From Bacillota bacterium (GTDB lineage: Bacteria; Bacillota; Sulfobacillia; Sulfobacillales; Sulfobacillaceae), in NCBI GenBank assembly GCA_021821465.1, contig JAKACM010000046.1:1-33742 (forward strand): 33,742 nt of DNA, in the 5' to 3' direction. A program made the position numbers and the translations under genes. Positions 16,624-25,460 of this stretch are shown here, piece by piece (position 1 is the stretch's first letter; each line of letters opens with the position of its first letter). A model generated the notes under the pieces. It had not been told where the DNA came from. It did no database searches and saw only the letters and a program-made list of their open reading frames with translations.

Positions 16624-19600
16624 TTGTCGAATCAGATGAAATCACGAACTATGAAAACAGTTAGCAGCTTAGCCATGGGATCATCGATGATGATTTTATC
16701 GATGTTGCCTGCTGCGAGTGCGTTTGCACAAACGGCACCGACGATCACTTTGACTGAAGTGGGTCACAGCACAGTGGCAGCGCAAGTGTCGGTCGGATCA
16801 TCCGTGGCGTTCACGGTATCCAGCACCGTCAGCAACGCGGAATATCAATTCTGGGTCGAGAGTCCCAATGGCACATGGACAGCTGCTGGAGGCTATTCCT
16901 CCAACAATAGCTATACGTTAACGCCCAGTCAATCTGGAGACTATCTTGTAACAGCTTATGCTTTAAGTTCGTCTCAGGTGGCTACAGGTGATTATTCAGC
17001 GGCAACCAATCTGGGTTCCAATGGGAACCAGCAAGTAGATGGTGTGTTTGTTAACAGTACCGTGTCGTTGAGTGTGCCTAGTGCTTCAGTGGTTGCTGGT
17101 CATAGCTTTACCGTATCAGCCACAGCGACCAACATATACGACGCTCAATACCAATTCTGGTACAAAACACCTTCAGGTACATGGAATCAAAGCGGGAATT
17201 ACTCCAGTTCTAGCAGCTTTACCTTTACTCCTTCGCAATCCGGTACGTACACGTTCATTGCTTATGCTAAGTCGCCTCTGGCCATTAACGACCCGGAAGG
17301 GGCTCTTTATAGTAGTGTCCAGTCCGGCACCGTATTGCCCGTTGTTCACATTGGATTGACTGACACGGCCTCCAGCCTTACCAACAACGGTAAGAGTACC
17401 GACACGTTCACTGCCGCGGTGACCGACGCCAACGGCAATCCGATGCCAAGCGCATCAGTTACTTTCACGTCGAGTAATTCAGGAGTTGTGTCCTTTGCTA
17501 GTGGCACAGCGACAACAGCCACCACCAACGGCAGTGGTGTGGCAACCGCCACGGGAACTGCCGGTACTACTGTGGGCACGGCTTTAGTCACTGCTGAAGC
17601 TGACATGCAAACGTCCCACGCGGTAACGGTAACCACACTGCAAGGTGCGGCAACAGCGATTAGTGGAGCGTCTGTGAGCCCCACGGTTGCGTCAGTAACG
17701 CAGTCACAATCTGGTGCCGCAGCATACAACCACACGGTGTATATTGGAACTGCCGGTAAAGCCGAGACGATATCTGCGGAGATTGTGGATGCCCAAGGGA
17801 ATCCGGTTCCGGGTCAATCGGTAGTCTTACAAGGGAATCATGTGGATCAGAATTCTTCTGTGACACCCTATCGACAAAACAGTGTGCAAGAACCGAGTTC
17901 CACGACTTTCACGCCCTTTAGCACAAGTCAGTTCGGCGAAGCGACGAGCACGGCTTCCGGTATGGTGTCGTTTACTGTGGAGAATTCTGCGAATAAGACC
18001 CTAGACACCATGACAGCATCGTCTTCCAACACTGTAAATGTGACTTCGGGATCCTATAATTACGGATTGCCATATAACACGTATATGATCGATGCGGTTC
18101 CTGCGAGCCAAACTAGCAGCGTGAAAGAGGGAACGGCGCTTCCGTCCTCTGTAACTGCGAATAATCTTGGGTCGACCTTTGTAGGATGGTGGCCGACGCA
18201 AATGCCGGGGATGTCCTTAGGAATTGAACCCAACGGGACTTCGATGCCAAACACCTATCAATCCCAAGACAGTTCGACAACAGTGACCGTGAATCATCAT
18301 GCGAGCTTCACTGTGGAGCCCTACTTCTCCAATATTGCGTCTGGAACTTCCAATCCTGACGGCGCAACGGGCAACACTGCGATTCCCTTCGAAACAGGAT
18401 CCTTAGGAGTATTGGAACCGGGGCAGTCCATTACGTACAACTTGTCAACAAACGGCAACGGTGTGATATCCAGTATCTTTGGCGTCTCCTTGTCAGGGAA
18501 CGGCAACGGTTGGAGTTATGACCCCGCCACGCAGTCATGGAACGACTTCAACTCAGGGGGCACAAACTATTCTGCAGCCAATGTTCAGGTGACTGTATCC
18601 CTGCAAGAAGTGAGTGGCGCGCCTTCATATACCGTATCGGTCACCACACCGAATGCTTCAACCGCCTTAACTTTGACGAGTCCGGACATCAGCTTTATTC
18701 CATCGTCGTTTAATACGTCTGCGCCATTTGTTCCGTCCCTGACGTTTGAAACGAGTAATGCTCTAAGCCAGACCAACGACGTGAACGCATCGGCTAGCTT
18801 TAATAACCTCTGGGAGGGGCCAGCAAACTCAGCTTCGCCCATGTCGGGCACGCAGGCGGTCAATGCCGCTTCGGCCAGTGTAACGTATACCCAGCAGGTC
18901 CAACCGACGGCAACTAGTGCAACCTTTAGTCCGGCGGAGGATTTGAATCCGGCGACGAGCTTAAACAATAAGACGACGACGGAAACCGTAACAATGTTGG
19001 ATGCCAACGGTAATCCCGTGCCTAATGCCTTGACGGCTTTTGATGGATCCATTCCATCCGGCTACTCGGGATACTTTAACAGTCCAACCTCCAACAACGC
19101 ACTGTGGGTGACAAAAGTCGACGGCACAAGCCTAATGAACGGAAATCTTCCGGATGCGTATCCGCTGGTTAAAGCCGGAACCTCGTTGTCGTCTGCAGGC
19201 TATGTTAATCCGACCGCTAATGCAGGTCTCTACTATGCGAATAGTGGGAGACTCTTTGTCTACAGCAACAGCCAAGGTCAGGTTACATTGACTCTGGAGG
19301 GTGGTCAAGCCTCCTATGTGGGTATCCCAAGCAGTCCCACTTCCGAGGTGAGCCAGGACGTTGGAAATAACGAATTCTGGGTCAGTGCGTGGAACCCTGC
19401 GACCATGAGTAATTTGGGATACGCCCAAATTGGTGCAACAGGTGTAGTTGCCACCACTTCTGCTACGGCAGCCGCTGCTACGATTAGTCCTACGGGAGCA
19501 AGCGGACTAAGTGTCACGAGCTCCCAGAATGTGACGGTTCAAGCCCTTGATGCCAACGGCAACCCGGTGAGCTTCGGTCAGATCACCTTAGCAGCCAGTG

Positions 19601-19989
19601 GCACCAACAGCAACGCATGGTTAACGGCCGTGAATGGGCGTACCATTACGTCAAGCATCAGCAGTAATACCGTGGCCACACCATTGCCGTTGTTCGATGT
19701 GGCTCTGGCTTCTCCCACAATATCTCTCGGATATTCGTCGGTGAGTGGGTCGTCCAGTGGAGTAGGGTACACCGGTAGTGGCTTTACCACGAGTAATCCC
19801 AGTGTGGTCGTTACCACCAACAGTCAAGGGCAAGCAAACTTGACATTCCAGGTTAGTGGGTTTCCATATTACAGCAGTACTGGAACTACCACACTGAACA
19901 TCTCCGGGACGTCTGGTAAACCAGCCGGTCAAGTCAGTAGCGTCACACCGACACCCAGCGGCTTCACAGGCTTTTTCTGGACCTACTGA
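16624..19989 (+). CDS. Large secreted Ig-repeat surface protein (S-layer-like)
   Basis: An exported protein of about 1121 residues, extremely rich in Ser, Thr, Asn, Gly and Val and poor in charged residues and cysteine. The N-terminus is a typical signal peptide ending ASAFA-QTAP (cleavage near residue 35). Two tandem domains of about 100 residues follow, each with a YQFW...P(N/S)GTW signature (74-85 and 176-187). Next is a Big_1/invasin-like Ig domain (about 243-335) and further domains marked by DA(N/Q)GNPxP at about 388, 793 and 975. No LPxTG signal, S-layer homology domain or membrane anchor is seen. GGAGG at 16617-16621 is two bases before a TTG at 16624 and 14 before an ATG at 16636, so the start is uncertain by four codons. 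A strong terminator follows. S-layer or surface-coat identity is inference. Confidence 0.8.
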   Translation: MSNQMKSRTMKTVSSLAMGSSMMILSMLPAASAFAQTAPTITLTEVGHSTVAAQVSVGSSVAFTVSSTVSNAEYQFWVESPNGTWTAAGGYSSNNSYTLTPSQSGDYLVTAYALSSSQVATGDYSAATNLGSNGNQQVDGVFVNSTVSLSVPSASVVAGHSFTVSATATNIYDAQYQFWYKTPSGTWNQSGNYSSSSSFTFTPSQSGTYTFIAYAKSPLAINDPEGALYSSVQSGTVLPVVHIGLTDTASSLTNNGKSTDTFTAAVTDANGNPMPSASVTFTSSNSGVVSFASGTATTATTNGSGVATATGTAGTTVGTALVTAEADMQTSHAVTVTTLQGAATAISGASVSPTVASVTQSQSGAAAYNHTVYIGTAGKAETISAEIVDAQGNPVPGQSVVLQGNHVDQNSSVTPYRQNSVQEPSSTTFTPFSTSQFGEATSTASGMVSFTVENSANKTLDTMTASSSNTVNVTSGSYNYGLPYNTYMIDAVPASQTSSVKEGTALPSSVTANNLGSTFVGWWPTQMPGMSLGIEPNGTSMPNTYQSQDSSTTVTVNHHASFTVEPYFSNIASGTSNPDGATGNTAIPFETGSLGVLEPGQSITYNLSTNGNGVISSIFGVSLSGNGNGWSYDPATQSWNDFNSGGTNYSAANVQVTVSLQEVSGAPSYTVSVTTPNASTALTLTSPDISFIPSSFNTSAPFVPSLTFETSNALSQTNDVNASASFNNLWEGPANSASPMSGTQAVNAASASVTYTQQVQPTATSATFSPAEDLNPATSLNNKTTTETVTMLDANGNPVPNALTAFDGSIPSGYSGYFNSPTSNNALWVTKVDGTSLMNGNLPDAYPLVKAGTSLSSAGYVNPTANAGLYYANSGRLFVYSNSQGQVTLTLEGGQASYVGIPSSPTSEVSQDVGNNEFWVSAWNPATMSNLGYAQIGATGVVATTSATAAAATISPTGASGLSVTSSQNVTVQALDANGNPVSFGQITLAASGTNSNAWLTAVNGRTITSSISSNTVATPLPLFDVALASPTISLGYSSVSGSSSGVGYTGSGFTTSNPSVVVTTNSQGQANLTFQVSGFPYYSSTGTTTLNISGTSGKPAGQVSSVTPTPSGFTGFFWTY

Positions 19990-20022
19990 TAGTCGGTACC
20001 GCAACATCTCGTGTTCGTTCTC

Positions 20023-20051
20023 AGCGGGAGGGGCTCTCCCTCCCGCTTTTT
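20023..20051 (+). terminator. Strong intrinsic terminator after the surface-protein gene
   Basis: AGCGGGAGGG (20023-20032) and CCCTCCCGCT (20038-20047) form a perfect 10-pair, G/C-rich stem with a five-base loop, followed immediately by a run of Ts (20047-20051). It lies 34 bases past the stop codon at 19989, a textbook position. It separates the surface-protein transcript from the lipoprotein-GT operon. Confidence 0.92.
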
Positions 20052-20209
20052 CCAATGGGAGTGCTAATGAAAGGATCGGCCTTTTCGTCGGTCATGTTGC
20101 TATCTACTTAAGTGATCAGCCGAGAGGATGTTTTTTGAAGCCAATACCGAATGAATAACCCTATAGGGCGGTAGTCGGGGAACGGAATTTACTTTTAAAG
20201 GGGTCGTAA

Positions 20210-21115
20210 ATGTACCGTCGATATCGACTAAGAATCGTAGCCATGAGTGTACTTGCTGGGCTGGTAAGCGCATGCGGAGTTAATGCGCAAGGTGGTTCGG
20301 CACCAGTTGTTGCTTCGAAGACGGGACATATCTCCCGCATTTATCCTACACCTAAAGGAACGGAAATGGCCAGTATGCCGGCTCCGAACGGCATGATGTG
20401 GGTACTGGCGGGTAATCAGCATGTTCAAGCACTTTTCCCTTTGGAACTTACTCACCACACTGTGGGAAGCGGCATCGCGTTGAATGCTCGCACATCGTTG
20501 GTAGGTCAAGTGGCATCGGGTCCACTCTTCACTATGCAAAACGGATCAACACCGCAGATAGTGTGGCGTTCAGCTACCTCGGGTAAGCGAACAGGTTCCC
20601 TTTCGCTGCCCGGCTTTGCTATAGCCGGCATGTCGGGGCAGACAGGACATCATCTCTACTTTGTGTGCCTGACAGCGGCTCATAGAAGTGAGGCTGTGAT
20701 GGTCACGACAGGATCTCATCTGGCTGTGAGTGGAACTTGGTCGGTGCCGTCCACGACGGTTAGCTTGGCTCCATCGCCAACAGGTCGGCATGTGTATACT
20801 CTGAGTACCACGGGACAAGTCACGGAATGGTCGACTAAATCGCCGCATCAGATGGTGAGTCAGTTTTCAATCGGTCAGTCCGGCCGCAGTCTGGTGATCA
20901 ATCCGGCCGGAACCACGCTTTATGTGCTCAAGGGTCGCCATCATATTCGCAACATCGCTGTCGTGTCGTTGTCTACGGAAAGCGTGTCACATGTTCTGGC
21001 GGCTCCCGCTTATTCCCGTCAAATTGTTATGAGCCCCAATGGGCGTGCTCTCTATGTTGTTGTGGGGACTGCGGCCTACGGGAATGTCCAGGAAATTACC
21101 CAGCTGGGAGGATAG
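20210..21115 (+). CDS. Beta-propeller-like lipoprotein
   Basis: A 301-residue exported lipoprotein. The N-terminus has a basic start (MYRRYRLRIV), a hydrophobic core and a lipobox LVSAC with the acylated cysteine at C22. The mature part consists of repeated beta-strand units, each with small-residue and aspartate-free turns such as SPTGRHVYTLST, NPAGTTLYVLKG and SPNGRALYVVVG, the pattern of YVTN/WD-like propellers that bind partners rather than catalyse. AGGGG lies about 7 bases before the ATG. The next gene begins 8 bases after its stop, and the ribosome site of that gene overlaps the end of this one, so the two are translated as a unit. It could anchor or scaffold the membrane glycosyltransferase or the surface protein. 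Confidence 0.8.
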   Translation: MYRRYRLRIVAMSVLAGLVSACGVNAQGGSAPVVASKTGHISRIYPTPKGTEMASMPAPNGMMWVLAGNQHVQALFPLELTHHTVGSGIALNARTSLVGQVASGPLFTMQNGSTPQIVWRSATSGKRTGSLSLPGFAIAGMSGQTGHHLYFVCLTAAHRSEAVMVTTGSHLAVSGTWSVPSTTVSLAPSPTGRHVYTLSTTGQVTEWSTKSPHQMVSQFSIGQSGRSLVINPAGTTLYVLKGRHHIRNIAVVSLSTESVSHVLAAPAYSRQIVMSPNGRALYVVVGTAAYGNVQEITQLGG

Positions 21116-21123
21116 ATCAAGTT

Positions 21124-23181
21124 ATGAAGTCACCATCACTGATGTCCGAAAAGCGTCCGGCGCCATCAGCAATTATCGGCTCCCGTTGGGCACGACACAT
21201 ACAAATTGGCTGGATGATGGTCGGAATCGTCTTGATTACGTGGGGATTGCGCCTTTGGGGATCTGGGACGGTGGCCGCATGGGCTCCTTTGCCTTCCACC
21301 ATTCTCTCCGGAACAGGCTTGGCCTTGGTATCATTAGCCACGTTGGTCCGTAATCGTTCTCATTGGCGAATCATTGAGTGGGTGGCCGTCATTTTGGTGG
21401 TGGCGGGACTCCTCTTTTGGACCGGAACGCAGATTGTGAGTAACCCGAGTTACATGACAGATGAAATGGCATTCGATCAATGGGCCGCTACCCTCTGGGT
21501 TCACGGCATTAATCCTTACGGCCGTTCTTTAGCGGCTGCCTTCAATGCTTATCAAGTCTCTCCGGATCGATTTACCTGGACCTTGAGTGGCAAACCGGTT
21601 ACTCTTCTTTCGTATCCCGCTTTGGCCTTTGAAATGTATGCTCCGGCGATTGCTTTGGGGTGGACCAATCAGGTCGCCGTGTGGTTCAATGTCTTGGCAT
21701 GGGCAGTAGGCATGGTGCTGGCTTTCGCCTTGGTGCCGAGAAGAGTGCGCCCTTGGATATTGGTCTTAGCCAGTCTGAGCGTCTATATTGGTTTCGCTCA
21801 AGGCGGGGTGACCGATGCGTTATACATTCCCTTTTTGGTGTTGGCAGCTTGGGGGTGGGATCGCTATCCCCAGGCACGGGGATGGGCAGCGATCTGGCCT
21901 CCCATCGTGATGGGCCTGGCCTTGGGCATTAAGCAAACTCCGTGGATAATTTGGCCGTTTCTGGTGATGGGATTCATCGGCGAAGCCCGAGCACTCGGCA
22001 TGAATCGGCAGAGCATCATCAGGATGGTCTGGCGTTATACCTGGATTAGCGGGGTTGTATTCTTTGTGCCGAACTTGCCGTTTATTGTGGATAATCCTGG
22101 GACGTGGTTGGGCGGGGTGCTGGCACCGTTACTCAGTAAGACTGTTCCTGATGGCCAGGGACTGATCACTCTGAGCCTATTTGAGCCATGGGGGAGTGGG
22201 TCTCTGCACGCGTTCACTTGGCTCAGTATTGTGATTCTTCTCTTTTTGCTTGTGGTCTATCCTCTAACTTATCCTCGGTTGAAATCTTTGACGTTTCTTT
22301 TTCCGGCGATAGCATTGTTTTTTGCGACGCGTTCTTTTGCCAGCTATCTGCTGATGCTGATTCCTGTGACAGTGGTTGCAGTGGCAACCACTAGGTCGCC
22401 CAAAATTCGAACGCCCCTCACACCAAAGAGAAAACAGGTCGTTATCGGGGGAGTGGGGCTGTCACTCATCTTGATGGCGGCAGCCGTGGCATTACCGGGC
22501 CCCGTCGGGTTGCAGTTGGATGGGCTCCACACCAGTGGCCAATTAGCCACGGTGGATCGGGTGACGGTGACGGCGACCAACCATGGGAATCAGGCGGTGC
22601 ATCCCCACTTTACCGCAAATATCGGGGGGGTCATGACAGCTTTTTGGACGCCTATCCAAGGCCCGTCATCGCTGGGACCGCATCAGAGTGCAACTTATAC
22701 GCTGGCTGCTCCCAATTTCGGAGCGATGCCGCCTATTTCCGGCGGGTTTCAGATCATGGCATTCACGGCGAAGAGCGAGACGGTGACTCGAACGCCGATT
22801 GTCTTGCCCAATGCCTGGCATTTGAGTGTGGTGCCAAGTGCGGTGAATAAGCCGGTGCCCAAGAACCATGTCATTGTGTTCACGGTCCAAATTCTCAACC
22901 GCTGGAACCAGCCAGTGCAGGCTGGGGGTATTCCCGTATATTTTGGGCAGGTGATTTATGCCCAACGTGGTCCCCAAACGGGGCAAAGTGTAATCAATCG
23001 TGGGTTTGTGGGCCAAACACCTGTAAAAGCTGTGACAAATAATTTGGGTCAGGCGCGGTTTACCGTCAAGGATGTGACCCCCACTTCGGATCCGATTTAT
23101 TACGAGGCGAACTTAGTCAACAGCCAGAACTTTTATCCCTTCGGTTTTTCGCAAATGGTTCCTGTGCGATTTGTGAAATGA
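21124..23181 (+). CDS. GT-C-like membrane glycosyltransferase with exoplasmic beta-rich tail
   Basis: A 685-residue membrane protein. About residues 22-455 contain many transmembrane helices, with TDEMAFDQWA (112-121) in the first large loop; acidic residues here (D113, E114, D118) fit the catalytic loop of GT-C glycosyltransferases, which use lipid-linked sugars and work on the outer side of the membrane. The last helix is near KRKQVVIGGVGLSLILMAA. After it come about 225 residues of soluble, beta-strand-rich sequence with two Ig-like modules (VDRVTVTATNHGNQ..., then VIVFTVQILNRWNQPVQAGGIPV...), predicted to face outward. The GGGAGG ribosome site is about 13 bases before the ATG, inside the end of the lipoprotein gene. 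The exact family (GT87/GT39-like) and the acceptor are not established. Confidence 0.75.
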   Translation: MKSPSLMSEKRPAPSAIIGSRWARHIQIGWMMVGIVLITWGLRLWGSGTVAAWAPLPSTILSGTGLALVSLATLVRNRSHWRIIEWVAVILVVAGLLFWTGTQIVSNPSYMTDEMAFDQWAATLWVHGINPYGRSLAAAFNAYQVSPDRFTWTLSGKPVTLLSYPALAFEMYAPAIALGWTNQVAVWFNVLAWAVGMVLAFALVPRRVRPWILVLASLSVYIGFAQGGVTDALYIPFLVLAAWGWDRYPQARGWAAIWPPIVMGLALGIKQTPWIIWPFLVMGFIGEARALGMNRQSIIRMVWRYTWISGVVFFVPNLPFIVDNPGTWLGGVLAPLLSKTVPDGQGLITLSLFEPWGSGSLHAFTWLSIVILLFLLVVYPLTYPRLKSLTFLFPAIALFFATRSFASYLLMLIPVTVVAVATTRSPKIRTPLTPKRKQVVIGGVGLSLILMAAAVALPGPVGLQLDGLHTSGQLATVDRVTVTATNHGNQAVHPHFTANIGGVMTAFWTPIQGPSSLGPHQSATYTLAAPNFGAMPPISGGFQIMAFTAKSETVTRTPIVLPNAWHLSVVPSAVNKPVPKNHVIVFTVQILNRWNQPVQAGGIPVYFGQVIYAQRGPQTGQSVINRGFVGQTPVKAVTNNLGQARFTVKDVTPTSDPIYYEANLVNSQNFYPFGFSQMVPVRFVK

Positions 23182-23348
23182 TGAGGAGTCAGGTTCTATG
23201 ACGGATTGGCACACTTTCCGTAATGTCGGGTTCGTTCGAATGATGACTGTGTAGCCGAGATGGAGACATGTAAGTAATCAAGACTGTCACGAGTCCTGTT
23301 GATGCACGTAGTCTTGAAGAGATGAGGAAGTGAAGGGGCAGGTAGTTC

Positions 23349-25316
23349 ATGGAACAGCATGACGCGAAGGTCATGACGGGAGTAAAACCTAGGGTCGAGG
23401 CTATACGGTTCCGATGGAGCTTGCGGAGAGTGGCACTCGGGTTGATGGGTCTGCAGTTGTTGGTGCTGGGGATCTTAAGTTACCGAGAATATACGCATTT
23501 TGGACTAACGGTCGATTATGGGATTTTTGAACAAGCATTTTGGATGTTGGCTCACGGGCAGTTGAATCCGCATTTGACGGTTGCAGGGATACCATTTTGG
23601 CGTAATCATTTTGAACTCTTAATGTGGCCGTTAGCCATGCTGTATTGGGTATGGCCAAATGGGCCTATATTGTTGTTTGTCCAAGATTGTGCAGCCATTG
23701 GTACCGAATGGTTTGCGTTTTTGATTATAGTCCGTTTGGTGAAATCCTCTCCCACGTCGGAGAGTTGGAAGCGATTTTTGATAGGGACTGCACTGATTTT
23801 GTTGGTAATGAATCCGTGGACTTACTGGGCTGAGAGCTTCGATTTTCACTTTCACGCCATTGAAGCCTGTTTAATTACGGTATCCCTGTGGGCTTTTTAT
23901 GATGGCCGTCGTCGATGGGGTTACATTCTAATGATTTGTACCCTGCTTGCGAGTCAAGTATCCACCACGTACCTCGTTCCAGCAGGTGCAACCATCTTTT
24001 TCATGGATCGCAAGTTGCGACGGGATGGCCTTATTGTAGCTCTGTTGGGTCTCGGGTGGTTTGTCTTTTCAGAACATTTAGGAGTCGGAGGACTAGGCTT
24101 CGTGTTTGGGTCGCACTCGGCACCGGTCCAAGCAGGATCTGCGCAACTTCCTCTGCTGCAGGAATATTTGCCCAAATCCGTGCAAGGTTTGCTAGCTTTG
24201 GTTACACACCCAGGTCATTTATTAAATTCTTGGTGGAGTAATCGAGGGAATGTATGGGCCAATTTAGGTACTGTAGGAGACGTAGGCTTGATCAGCATCT
24301 GGGGATTGGTACCATTATTGGTATTTCTTGAAACTGCTCTTGCCGGGTCGTCGGTATTCACCCAACCTAGTCCCAGTACGAGTGCGGTGTGGGCATTAAT
24401 TCTTGTGGGCTCAATCGTGTGGGCCAGTCGTGCCTACATATGGCACCGTTGGGTGGGTTACATGGTGGTGACTTTGATAGCGGTTAACGCTATCGGTTGG
24501 GCTTTTATGGGCTACCAGGCCTTGCCAACCAAATATACAATGGCGTCGGCGAAGGGTTCTCATACATTAGAGGAAGCATTGCGAATAATTCCACCTAATG
24601 CGGAAGTTGTGGCATCACAGGGCATCCTTGGTCGTTTTGTGGATCGCAATAGGGTATATCCCTTTTTGTATTCTGGCATTCCTATTCGTGGGCCTGAGGT
24701 GTACTTTGTTATTTCACCGTACCAAGGCATTAATCTCCTTAACAATGAGAATATTGCCCAACGTATGGCATATCTGGTCAACGTCTTGCATGCGTCAGTA
24801 GTGACCCACAAGAATCAAATTTGGGTTTTTCGCTGGCATCCGCCAAAGGGGGTCACTCATTTGACATGGCCTACCAGGACATCACGCATCATGGCGTGGA
24901 CCGTAGAAAGTCAGGCAGGTCATGCCCTGCTGCAAGGCTCCCCATCTCAATGGCGCCGTCAATCCCTGCATAAGCCAGGCTATGTTCTCACCGGGGATTA
25001 CTGGCGGCTGGCCCGGGGATCGTATACGGCTGCGGTGTCTGTGCGGGCGACCGGTCCGATTCACGTGGAAGTGTGGAATGATACCGGAAATCTGTTGCTG
25101 GCGCGGCGGACCTTGCCCAAGACGCAAGGTCTGCAGCAAGTACGGGTTCCTTTTGCCCTCACCCGGCAATTTCCCCGAAATATTTTTGCCGGAGTTGGTC
25201 CCTTTCGCTATCAACCGGTCGTTCCGACGCTAGACAATAATATCGAAGTACGCGTATGGACTGCTGGGCAAGGCAGCGTAGATGTGTACTGGGTCAGCGT
25301 GCACAGGCACAGCTGA
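23349..25316 (+). CDS. DUF2079 membrane protein with extra C-terminal beta domain (first paralogue)
   Basis: A 655-residue polytopic membrane protein. The D-x5-Q motif lies in the first loop (D56, Q62; VDYGIFEQAFW), and FDFHFHAIEA lies near residue 160. Both features are shared with DUF2079 proteins, GT-C-like membrane proteins of unproven reaction. The usual soluble C-terminal segment (NAEVVASQGILGRF... YFVISPYQGI) is at about 415-500. From about 544 to the end there is an additional beta-rich module of about 110 residues (YTAAVSVRATGPIHVEVWND..., IEVRVWTAGQG) that the 475-residue relative in this window lacks. It resembles a carbohydrate-binding or jelly-roll module. The start at 23349 has AAGGGG about 10 bases before it. 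A close paralogue follows directly. Confidence 0.85.
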   Translation: MEQHDAKVMTGVKPRVEAIRFRWSLRRVALGLMGLQLLVLGILSYREYTHFGLTVDYGIFEQAFWMLAHGQLNPHLTVAGIPFWRNHFELLMWPLAMLYWVWPNGPILLFVQDCAAIGTEWFAFLIIVRLVKSSPTSESWKRFLIGTALILLVMNPWTYWAESFDFHFHAIEACLITVSLWAFYDGRRRWGYILMICTLLASQVSTTYLVPAGATIFFMDRKLRRDGLIVALLGLGWFVFSEHLGVGGLGFVFGSHSAPVQAGSAQLPLLQEYLPKSVQGLLALVTHPGHLLNSWWSNRGNVWANLGTVGDVGLISIWGLVPLLVFLETALAGSSVFTQPSPSTSAVWALILVGSIVWASRAYIWHRWVGYMVVTLIAVNAIGWAFMGYQALPTKYTMASAKGSHTLEEALRIIPPNAEVVASQGILGRFVDRNRVYPFLYSGIPIRGPEVYFVISPYQGINLLNNENIAQRMAYLVNVLHASVVTHKNQIWVFRWHPPKGVTHLTWPTRTSRIMAWTVESQAGHALLQGSPSQWRRQSLHKPGYVLTGDYWRLARGSYTAAVSVRATGPIHVEVWNDTGNLLLARRTLPKTQGLQQVRVPFALTRQFPRNIFAGVGPFRYQPVVPTLDNNIEVRVWTAGQGSVDVYWVSVHRHS

Positions 25317-25460
25317 GGCAGGTGGCCTAGGAACTCTCGTTATGCCGAAAAACGTTGATTCGTTATGGTGTCGGTGCTTATTGTCGAAGCGGCCAGTTCC
25401 GAGACGAATTGCAGAGGGAATTGACGTTTTACTGTAGGAGATGTGTAAGGAGCTGGAACC

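Noticed and set aside
17346..19052. Minus-strand frames within the surface-protein gene
   Set aside because: Antisense of a repetitive Ser/Thr-rich coding sequence; long shadows are expected there.
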